Assembly (NCBI RefSeq): GCF_016862575.1
Contig: NZ_BONF01000020.1
Location: 62,001 to 126,000 of the forward strand
From: Catellatospora bangladeshensis
GTDB lineage: Bacteria > Actinomycetota > Actinomycetes > Mycobacteriales > Micromonosporaceae
DNA: 64,000 nucleotides
Direction: 5' to 3'
Part shown: one piece after another, positions 8,961 to 16,222 of the stretch
Layout: each line of letters starts with the position of its first letter
How positions within the stretch are numbered: the stretch's first letter is position 1
Made by a program: the position numbers and the translations under genes
The notes under the pieces: model-generated
Seen by the model: the letters and a program-made list of their open reading frames with translations, nothing else
What the model was told of the DNA's origin: nothing
The model's database searches: none

Positions 8961-10178
8961 TCAGCTGCCGGCCGGGCGCCAGCGGCGCCGGCTGCCGTTC
9001 GGCAGCGCCACGGCCAGGGCCAGCACGAAGCCCGCCAGCACCAGCCCGAGCACGGCGAGCCACAGCGCCCGCGAGTGCTGCTCGGCGGCGCGGGCCGCGG
9101 CGGCCTCGGCAGCGGGATCGGCGTCGCGCGGCGCCAGCGGCGGGATAACGGCCCGCGGCTGGCCGTCCACCAGCTCGGTCACCGCCCGGACGGGGTTGAG
9201 GATGCCCACGCCGTAGCCGTCGCTGCGGCGGCCGCCCGGGGCCGGGTCGGCGGTGGCCATGAGCCGCTTGCGCACCTGCTCCTCGGTGAGGTCCGGGTAG
9301 GCCTGCCGGACCAGGGCCGCGGTGGCCGCCACCATCGGGGTGGCGAAGCTCGTGCCGCTGCCCTTGGTGTGTCCCCGCGTGGGCAGGGCCATCAGCACCT
9401 CGCCGCCGGGAGCGGCCAGGTCCACATAGGTGCCGGTCTGCGACGCGTCCAGCCGCTGCCCTTCATGGTCCACCGCGGCCACCCCGAGCACGCCGTCCCA
9501 CGCTGCCGGATACGGCGTCGGGTTGCTGCGCTGCTTGGCGTTGCCGACGGCGGCGACGACCACGATGTCGGCGGCGATCGCCTCCCGGATCGCGTCGCGG
9601 AACTCCTCCAGCCCGCCGCTGCCGGACTCGCCGTAGCTCAGCGACAGGTTGATGACGTCGACCCGCTCGGAGATCGCGAAGCGGACGGCGCGGGCCATGT
9701 CCTTGACGCTGGCGGGCTTGCCGCCGGTGCTCTCCGCGCCGCCGATCTGCTCGCTGACCCGGATCGGCAGGATGCGCACGCCCGGCGCGATGCCCCGGAA
9801 CTCGACCCCCGAGACGGGCCGGGCCGCGATGATGCTGGCCACACCGGTGCCGTGGCCGACGCAGTCCTGCCGGCCGTCGGTGCCGCCGCCGGGCAGCACG
9901 TCCAGGCCCGGGTCCACCGCTCCGCGCAGCTGCGGGTGGTCGGCGTCGACCCCCGAGTCGAGCACCGCGACCACGGTGGTGGCGCCGGTGATGCCGCGGG
10001 GCAGCGCGGACAGGTCCCAGCGCTGCTGCGGCCACGGCTTCTCGGCGACCGGCTGACCGGCCTTCGAGCTCGTGCACGGCGCGGCGGCGGCAGCGGGAGA
10101 TGTCGATATTCCGACGCCGCCGAAGGTCAGCACGACCGTGAGCGCGGCCAACACGGCCGGCTGCCGGGTGCGGTGCAT
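8961..10178 (-). CDS. mycP: Mycosin (type VII secretion S8 protease)
   Basis: 405-residue membrane-anchored subtilase of the mycosin family, an essential accessory of ESX secretion. A signal peptide (about 1-33) precedes the S8 domain with the triad D74 (VVAVLDSGVD), H109 (CVGHGTGVA) and S277 (GTSFATPM); a C-terminal transmembrane helix (LWLAVLGLVLAGFVLALAVA) is followed by a short basic tail. C35 and C106 could form the disulfide seen in mycosins. ATG 10178 has GGGGAGG 4 nt upstream. It faces the WXG100 genes and is divergent from the SseB gene. Confidence 0.92.
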   Translation of the reverse strand: MHRTRQPAVLAALTVVLTFGGVGISTSPAAAAAPCTSSKAGQPVAEKPWPQQRWDLSALPRGITGATTVVAVLDSGVDADHPQLRGAVDPGLDVLPGGGTDGRQDCVGHGTGVASIIAARPVSGVEFRGIAPGVRILPIRVSEQIGGAESTGGKPASVKDMARAVRFAISERVDVINLSLSYGESGSGGLEEFRDAIREAIAADIVVVAAVGNAKQRSNPTPYPAAWDGVLGVAAVDHEGQRLDASQTGTYVDLAAPGGEVLMALPTRGHTKGSGTSFATPMVAATAALVRQAYPDLTEEQVRKRLMATADPAPGGRRSDGYGVGILNPVRAVTELVDGQPRAVIPPLAPRDADPAAEAAAARAAEQHSRALWLAVLGLVLAGFVLALAVALPNGSRRRWRPAGS

Positions 10179-10354
10179 GTCGCCTCCCCAGGCTTTATGG
10201 CAGGACCACCGGGTCGCGCGGGAGGGTGTTCATCCGCGTGGCCGATCCCCGGCGCAGATGCTACTGGACCGCGCCGACCTAGACTGCTGGTTGCGACACG
10301 CATACGGGGCGCAAGGTAAGTTGTCTCAGTACTCTCCCGGCAGGAGGTGAGCGC

Positions 10355-12253
10355 GTGATGGGTTGGGAGCCGGCCACCGATACCGAGATCGCGCTGCGTG
10401 ACGCGTTGCGCGTGGGGGACCAGGAGCTCTACTTCCGGATCCTGGGCCGCTCGGAGCTGCTGCTGCCCGTCTCCGGCGACGGCGGGAACGGCGCCGCCGG
10501 CTGGGGCACCTGGACCGCCGAGAACCGCACCCACGTGCTCGCCTTCACCTCGTCCGCGGCCATGCGGTCCTGCCTGGCCGAGCACGCCGGCCCGGCGCGC
10601 CGCATCCTGTTCCAGGACCTCGCGGCCGCGTGGCCGAACCACGAATGGTGGCTCGCGGTGAACCCGGGCCTGCCGATCGAGGGCTACCTGCCGGCCTGGT
10701 TCGTCACCCAGATGGTGCGGGGCGACGTGCGCATCCCGAGCATCCCGAACGCGCCCGCGGGCGCCCGGGGCCGGCTGGAGCGCCTGGAGGCGCTGGAGCG
10801 CGCCAAGGCGGCCCGCGTCGCGCCGCCCCCGCCGCCTCCGCCGCCGGTCTACGGCAGGCACCACGACGACCAGGTGATCCTCGACGCCGAGGTGATCGAC
10901 GTAGAGGTCGAACGGCCCGCGATCGCTCCGCCGCGGGTGCACGTCCCTCTGGAGCTGGAGCCGCCCGCACCCGCCGTGACGGTGCCGCAGCCAGCCGCAC
11001 CCCCACCGCCGCAGGCGCAGCTCGGGGGCCGTTTCTTCCCGGCCGACCCGGCGTTCTCCGCCGAGCCCGCCTACCCGGCCGAGCCCGTCAACCAGGCCGC
11101 GCCGGCCGCCGCTGCGGCTCCGCCGCCGGTGCCGGCCGCCGCGGCGCCCCCGCCGTCCGTGCCGGTCGCGGCAGCGCCGCCGGTCACGGTGCCTGCCGCC
11201 GCTCCGGCGGCCGAACCCGCCGCGGTGTCGGGCCCGGCCGCGCCGCCCACCGCCGAACCTGCTCCCGCAGCCCGGGAGGGTGGGCCGCGGCACGGCCGCC
11301 CGAGCGGCCCGGAGGACGACTTCACGCCCGCGAACACCGTCGAGGAGCAGCTGTTCGAGGCGGCCGAGGCGGGCAACACCGACGCCTTCCTGTCCACCCT
11401 GCTGCTGGCCACCGTGCTGCTGCCGGGCGGCGCGGACGGTCCCCGGCCGGGCGAGCCGGGCTACCGCTGGCAGCCGCGCGACATCGACGGCGAGCCGCAC
11501 ATCGTCTGCTACACGTCGCCCGAGCGGATGCCCGCCCCGGTCGAGACCGTCCCGGTGCGCTTCATCAGCCTGGCCGCGGCCTGGCCGGACCCGGCGTGGT
11601 CGTTCGCGGTCGACCCGGGCACCGCCATCGGCGCCACGCTGCCCGGCGACCAGCTGCTGGAGCTGGCCCGGTGGGCCGCGGAGATGGGCCTGGGCAACGA
11701 CGGCGGCGAGCCCGCCGCGCCGGTGCCGACGGCCGGCAGCGCGCCGCCGCCCGCCCGGCGCGATCCCGAGGTCACCGAGATGCAGAAGGTGATCGCGCCC
11801 AGCCAGATCGGCTACTACCTGGAGCGCGGCTACGACCGGGTGTCCGGGTTCGTGCACCGCGCACGTGAGGTCGGTCACCTGCGCGGCCCGCAGGCGCTGC
11901 GCGGCGCGCTGGGGCTGACCTGGACAGGGTCCCCGTTCGGCGCGGACGACGAGGTGATCTACGTGCTGCGCTGGCCGGCGTATCGGCCCAGCCTGTACCG
12001 GATCCCGTACGGCGGGCAGCACGAGGCGGCGATGCGGGCCATGGAGGGCTGGGTCATCGAGCGCCCGCCGTTCCGCGGCAACGGCTTCGCTCCCGGGGAC
12101 AGCACCGAGATCATCGCCGAGTTCAAGGTGGACAGCGCCCGGCTGCCGCACGGCGCGCGGCTGCTGCGCGTGGACGCCGAGGGCAAGGAGGAGATGGTCG
12201 CCGTGCTCGACGCCGACGGCCCCCGCTGGCTGCGGACCGACGGAGGCGAATGA
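10355..12253 (+). CDS. Large protein with two SseB-like domains and a conserved C-terminal domain
   Basis: 632 residues in four parts: an SseB-like domain (about 12-130), a Pro/Ala-rich linker (about 150-315), a second SseB-like domain (about 325-455) and a distinct C-terminal domain (about 470-632, starting near MQKVIAPSQIGYYLERGYDR). The C-terminal domain has LRWPAYRPSLYRIPYGG and ERPPFRGNGFAPGDSTE; I recall similar uncharacterised actinomycete proteins but no function. There is no signal peptide. The start is GTG 10355 or ATG 10358, with AGGAGG at 10342-10347. It follows the ESX genes and overlaps the next small gene at ATGA, so the two are probably translated together. A role as an ESX-linked effector with a cognate partner is inference. 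Confidence 0.7.
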   Translation: MMGWEPATDTEIALRDALRVGDQELYFRILGRSELLLPVSGDGGNGAAGWGTWTAENRTHVLAFTSSAAMRSCLAEHAGPARRILFQDLAAAWPNHEWWLAVNPGLPIEGYLPAWFVTQMVRGDVRIPSIPNAPAGARGRLERLEALERAKAARVAPPPPPPPPVYGRHHDDQVILDAEVIDVEVERPAIAPPRVHVPLELEPPAPAVTVPQPAAPPPPQAQLGGRFFPADPAFSAEPAYPAEPVNQAAPAAAAAPPPVPAAAAPPPSVPVAAAPPVTVPAAAPAAEPAAVSGPAAPPTAEPAPAAREGGPRHGRPSGPEDDFTPANTVEEQLFEAAEAGNTDAFLSTLLLATVLLPGGADGPRPGEPGYRWQPRDIDGEPHIVCYTSPERMPAPVETVPVRFISLAAAWPDPAWSFAVDPGTAIGATLPGDQLLELARWAAEMGLGNDGGEPAAPVPTAGSAPPPARRDPEVTEMQKVIAPSQIGYYLERGYDRVSGFVHRAREVGHLRGPQALRGALGLTWTGSPFGADDEVIYVLRWPAYRPSLYRIPYGGQHEAAMRAMEGWVIERPPFRGNGFAPGDSTEIIAEFKVDSARLPHGARLLRVDAEGKEEMVAVLDADGPRWLRTDGGE

Positions 12254-12615
12254 TGCGCGACGGCTACGTGGCCCGCTACCAGGGGCGCGAGTACGAGGCG
12301 AGCCCCGACGGCGACTCCGTGCGGCTCTACCGCCCCGAGCCGGCCGACGGCTTCGAGGAGGTCCGGCCGGGCCGGCACGTGCGCGTGGTGCCCGCGGCCG
12401 AGGTCGACGACCTGGCGTACGTGCGCAGCACCTGCAACTGGCGCGGGCAGCCGTTCATCGTGCTCGCCGAGCACCAGTCCTGGCTGCGGGTGGAGTACAC
12501 CGGCGGCAAGGCGCCGGTCGCCCAGGAGCTGGGCTTGGAGGAGTTCGACTACGGCGTCTACCAGGGCTGGGCGCCGAAGCAGGAGGTCAGCGAGCTGCGC
12601 GAGCAGCGTCTCTGA
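12250..12615 (+). CDS. Small conserved protein coupled to the SseB gene
   Basis: 121 acidic residues, soluble, no signal peptide or membrane segment. Its ATG (12250) overlaps the TGA of the SseB-domain gene, which indicates translational coupling. Features are an N-terminal beta-rich stretch (GYVARYQGREYEASPDGDSV), a single Cys in RSTCNWRGQPF and a C-terminal FDYGVYQGWAPKQE. I recall similar actinomycete proteins of unknown function next to the same partner. Position and size would suit an immunity or chaperone protein for the C-terminal domain of its neighbour; this is inference only. Its stop is 3 nt from the end of the convergent hydrolase gene. Confidence 0.7.
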   Translation: MMRDGYVARYQGREYEASPDGDSVRLYRPEPADGFEEVRPGRHVRVVPAAEVDDLAYVRSTCNWRGQPFIVLAEHQSWLRVEYTGGKAPVAQELGLEEFDYGVYQGWAPKQEVSELREQRL

Positions 12616-12618
12616 CGC

Positions 12619-13533
12619 TCACTTCGTCCAGCGGATGATCTCCCCGGCGACCAGGTCGGGGCGCTCCACGTGGGGGAAGTGGCCGACGTCGTCGAGCAGC
12701 CGCCACTCGTAGTCGGCCAGCACGTAGCGGCCGGAGCCCTGCGCGGTCGCGGGCAGCGTGATCGGGTCCAGGGCGCCCTGCAGCTGCAGCGTGGGCGAGA
12801 TGATCGGCTGCTTCACCGCGCGCAGGAAGCGATACCCGTGCAGCCGCAGCGTGGACCGGAAGGCCCACCGGTAGGCCTCCATCGCGCAGAACGACGCCTG
12901 CGGGATGCGCATCGCCTCCCGGCAGCGCTGCTCGTACTCGGCGAACTCGGCGCTGCCGCGGAAACCGGGCGACGTCCAGCCCCGCAGCAGCGCGCCCACC
13001 AGCGCCGCGTCGTCGCGGGTCAGCACGTGCTCGAACCGGGGCAGCTGGAAGCGCAGCAGCTCGCTGCCGGCCCGGCGCTGGGCGGCGTTGGCCACCAGCG
13101 CGGAGCGCAGCCGCAGCGGGTGCGCCGCGCCGAGCACCACCAGCCGGCTGACCAGGCGCGGGTGCAGCGCCGCCGCCGACCAGGCGATGAGGCCGCCGGC
13201 GCCCGCGCCGACGACCGTGGCGTTGCGCTCGCCGAGGGCGCGGATCAGCCCGACCACGTCACCGGCGAGGGTGAACCCGTCGTAGCCGCGGGGCGGCTTG
13301 TCGGTGGCGCCGTAGCCGCGCAGGTCCACCGCGACCGCGCGCAGCCCGGCGTCGGCCAGCAGGGGGAGCTGCCGGTGCCAGGCCCACCAGAATTCGGGGA
13401 AGCCGTGCAGCAGGATCACCAGCGGGCCGGTGCCCTGCTCCACCACGTGGAACCGGCTGCCGTTGGCGCTGACGAAGCGGTGCTCCCACGGCCCCTCGGT
13501 CAGCACGCACTGCTCATCCACCTGCTCGCTCAT
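12619..13533 (-). CDS. Alpha/beta-hydrolase fold protein, nucleophile missing
   Basis: 304 residues resembling soluble epoxide hydrolases / haloalkane dehalogenase-like hydrolases: the oxyanion segment LLHGFPEFWWAWHRQLP, RGYGATDKPP, a cap region (about 135-225), an acid in LQGALDPIT and the histidine in DDVGHFPHVERPD. The nucleophile elbow, normally GHDWGG or GxSxG, reads VVGAGAGGLIAW, so no Asp, Ser or Cys stands at the catalytic position; the DNA at 13190-13215 supports this. The protein may therefore be a non-catalytic member. ATG 13533 has GAGGAG 6 nt upstream; the open frame running to 15006 is only absence of stops. Convergent with the preceding pair. Confidence 0.8.
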   Translation of the reverse strand: MSEQVDEQCVLTEGPWEHRFVSANGSRFHVVEQGTGPLVILLHGFPEFWWAWHRQLPLLADAGLRAVAVDLRGYGATDKPPRGYDGFTLAGDVVGLIRALGERNATVVGAGAGGLIAWSAAALHPRLVSRLVVLGAAHPLRLRSALVANAAQRRAGSELLRFQLPRFEHVLTRDDAALVGALLRGWTSPGFRGSAEFAEYEQRCREAMRIPQASFCAMEAYRWAFRSTLRLHGYRFLRAVKQPIISPTLQLQGALDPITLPATAQGSGRYVLADYEWRLLDDVGHFPHVERPDLVAGEIIRWTK

Positions 13534-13616
13534 GCCTTCTCCTCGCTGCGCTCGCCGGCGGCATGAGCTGACCAGAGCCCTCGGATTCGCTCGCTGTGCT
13601 CGCTCATGCAAGCAGG

Positions 13617-14864
13617 CTAGCGTGCGCGTACCCGGACCTGTCTGCGCAGGAGGGCCGCGGCCAGCAGCGATGCGATCAAGGAGGCGAGCAGGACCGCGCC
13701 CTTGACGCGGGACTGCTGGTCGCCGGGGGCGAAGGCGAGTTCGGCGATGAGCAGGCTGACCGTGAAACCGCAGCCGGTCACCACGGCCACCGCGAACAGG
13801 TCGCGCCAGTTCAGCGCCTCCGGCAGGGCGGCCAGGCGGGTCCGGACCGCGATCGCGGCGCCGCCCAGCACGCCGACGGTCTTGCCGACCACCAGACCGA
13901 GCAGTACGCCCAGGGAGACCCGATCGGTGAAGATGGCGGTGAGCGCCCCGGCGTTGATCGTGATGCCGGCGGCGAAGAACGCGAACAGCGGCACGCAGAT
14001 GCCCGCGGAGATCGGCTGGAGCCGGTGCTCCAGCTCCGTGGCGGGCGGCTCGTGCTCGCCGGGGTCGGGCTTGACCCGGGTGAGCAGCCCGACCGCCACG
14101 CCCGCGACGGTGGCGTGCACGCCCGAGGCGTGTACCAGTGCCCAGGCCGCCAGCCCCAGCAGCAGGTACAGCCACCAGCCGCGGATCCGGAACTGCTGGA
14201 GCAGGCCGTACGCCACCAGCACGGCCGCGGCGCCGAGCAGGGGCAGCAGTGCCACGTGGGCCGTGAAGGCGATCGCGATGAGCAGGATCGCGCCGAGGTC
14301 GTCGACGATGGCCAGGGAGAGCAGGAAGACGCGCAGGCTGGGCGGCAGGTCCTTGGCGCAGATGGCGAGCACGGCCAGCGCGAACGCGATGTCGGTGGCG
14401 ACCGGCACGGCCCAGGCATCGCCGCCGCCGGGCGCGCCGAACGCGACGAGGAAGCACAGCAGCGCGGGCACGAGCATGCCGCCGATCGCGCCCGCGATGG
14501 GCAGCGCGGCCTGGCGCAGGTCGCGCAGCTCCCCGACGACCAGCTCGCGCTTGAGTTCCAGCCCGGCTACCACGAAGAAGACGGTGAGCAGGCCGTCCTG
14601 CGCCCACTGGGCGACGGTCAGGTGCAGGTGCAGCGATTCGGGGCCGAAGGCGTACGCACTGAGCCGCTGGTAGGCCCCGGCCAGCGGCGAGTTGGCGATG
14701 ATGAGGGCGAGCGCGGTGGCGCCGAGCAGCACCAGGCCGCCGATCTGCTCGGTGCGCAGGAACCGGGCGACCTCGGCCGCGGCACCGCGCGCGGCCTGGG
14801 CGCGACGCCGCCGCATCCGCTTCAGACGTGGGCTGGCCTGCGGCCGGGTCCGGCTCTCCCCCAT
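13617..14864 (-). CDS. nhaA: Na+/H+ antiporter NhaA
   Basis: 415-residue NhaA-type sodium/proton antiporter of the cytoplasmic membrane, which exchanges Na+ for H+ in pH and salt homeostasis. Diagnostic stretches are LLTVFFVVAGLELKRELVVGEL, PVATDIAFALAVLA and LLSLAIVDDLGAILLIAIAF, the last carrying the paired Asp of the ion site. About eleven to twelve hydrophobic segments are visible, preceded by a basic 35-residue N-terminal extension. ATG 14864 lacks a ribosome site; TAGGAT about 8 nt upstream on the minus strand could be a -10 box giving a leaderless transcript. Divergent from the C45 peptidase gene. Confidence 0.93.
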   Translation of the reverse strand: MGESRTRPQASPRLKRMRRRRAQAARGAAAEVARFLRTEQIGGLVLLGATALALIIANSPLAGAYQRLSAYAFGPESLHLHLTVAQWAQDGLLTVFFVVAGLELKRELVVGELRDLRQAALPIAGAIGGMLVPALLCFLVAFGAPGGGDAWAVPVATDIAFALAVLAICAKDLPPSLRVFLLSLAIVDDLGAILLIAIAFTAHVALLPLLGAAAVLVAYGLLQQFRIRGWWLYLLLGLAAWALVHASGVHATVAGVAVGLLTRVKPDPGEHEPPATELEHRLQPISAGICVPLFAFFAAGITINAGALTAIFTDRVSLGVLLGLVVGKTVGVLGGAAIAVRTRLAALPEALNWRDLFAVAVVTGCGFTVSLLIAELAFAPGDQQSRVKGAVLLASLIASLLAAALLRRQVRVRAR

Positions 14865-14968
14865 GATCCCGGATCCTACGGTCCGAATCCCCCGGATACC
14901 CGGAGGTTCGCGATGAACCGGACATACGCGGTGGCGCCCCGCCGGGGGGTGCGGCAGAGTGCACGACC

Positions 14969-16072
14969 ATGGACACCCCCCTGGCCGTGATCGACGTACG
15001 CGGCACCCCCGAGCAGATGGGCCTGGCCTACGGCGCGGCGGCCGCCGATCGGATCGACGCGAACGTGTCGGCGTACCTGGACCGCTTCGCCGTCGCCGCC
15101 GGGCTGGACCGGGCGGCGGTCGCCGCGCGCGGCGCGGAGTTCGGGCAGACCACCCGGGCGCACTTCCCCCGCCTCGCGGACATGCTCGACGGGGTCGCGC
15201 ACGGCGCGGGCGTCGAGCCGGCCCTCATCTACGCGATCAACGCGCGCTCCGAGCTGCTCTACGGCAGCCCGGCCTGCGGCTCGCCGAGCCCGGCCGAGCC
15301 CGGCGAGTGCACCAGCATCGGCGTGCTCGGCTCACGCGCGGCGGGCGGGCGCATCCTGCTGGCGCAGAACTGGGACTGGCATCCGGCCCACCGCGACGTC
15401 AACCTGCTGCTGCGCACCGAGGACGAGCGCGGGCACCGGGTGGCGGCGCTGACCGAGGCCGGCATGCTCGCCAAGGCGGGGCTGAACGGCGCGGGGGTGG
15501 GCGTCTGCGTCAACCTGCTCGGCAGCGACCGGGACGGGCGGCCGGGCGGGGTGCCGTACCACGTGATCCTGCGCTCGGTGCTGGAGGCGGACTCGCTGTC
15601 CTGGGCGACCCGCAACGCGATGCGGGCGCCGCGCTCGGCCTCGATCAACCTGCTGATCGGGCAGGCCGGGCCGGGCGGCGGCGAGCTGATCGACCTGGAG
15701 CTGGCGCCGGGCGAGGCGGGCTGGCTGCACCCGGTGGACGGGGTACTGGTGCACGCCAACCACTTCGAGGCGCCACTGCCGGTGTACGACACCATCAAGG
15801 ACTGGGGCGGCTCGTCGCTGTTCCGCTCCGCGCGGGCCCGCCGGCTGCTGGCGGCGTATCCGGATGCCCTGGGGCCGCGGGAGTTGCGGTCGGTGCTGGA
15901 GGACCATCTCGGCCACCCGCTGTCGATCTGTCGCCATGCCGACGCACGCGACGCGGAGGCCGACCGATCCGAGACGATCTGGACCGTTTTGATGGATCTA
16001 GATGCGCGAACAATCAGCCTTATCGCCGGTCCGCCCTGTTCGGGCGAAGAAGGCACGACTATCGCGATCTGA
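14969..16072 (+). CDS. C45 family autoproteolytic hydrolase (acyltransferase-like)
   Basis: 367 residues of the C45/acyl-coenzyme A:6-aminopenicillanic-acid acyltransferase-like family, Ntn-hydrolases that self-cleave to expose an N-terminal Cys. The likely cleavage site is before C114 in PGECTSIGVLG, followed by LLAQNWDWHPAH, the conserved Asn/Trp stretch, and NLLGSDRDGRPGGVPYHVILR. The upstream region (1-113) contains the helical YGAAAADRI and EPALIYAINARSEL blocks usual in the family. Actual substrate is unknown; roles range from N-acyl amide hydrolysis to peptide-lactam chemistry. ATG 14969 lacks a strong ribosome site. No biosynthetic cluster surrounds it. Confidence 0.82.
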   Translation: MDTPLAVIDVRGTPEQMGLAYGAAAADRIDANVSAYLDRFAVAAGLDRAAVAARGAEFGQTTRAHFPRLADMLDGVAHGAGVEPALIYAINARSELLYGSPACGSPSPAEPGECTSIGVLGSRAAGGRILLAQNWDWHPAHRDVNLLLRTEDERGHRVAALTEAGMLAKAGLNGAGVGVCVNLLGSDRDGRPGGVPYHVILRSVLEADSLSWATRNAMRAPRSASINLLIGQAGPGGGELIDLELAPGEAGWLHPVDGVLVHANHFEAPLPVYDTIKDWGGSSLFRSARARRLLAAYPDALGPRELRSVLEDHLGHPLSICRHADARDAEADRSETIWTVLMDLDARTISLIAGPPCSGEEGTTIAI

Positions 16073-16222
16073 TGTGGACGCCGGAAATCTCTGCCCGCGC
16101 AAGGTGGTGACAGCGACGCGGAGTTATGCAAGGCTGCTTTCACAATCGACGACCACCGGCAGACGGGCTTACCCTGCCGTGCGCTGCCCCTGGTCGTTTC
16201 CGTCAAAGGGAGGGAGGACCCT

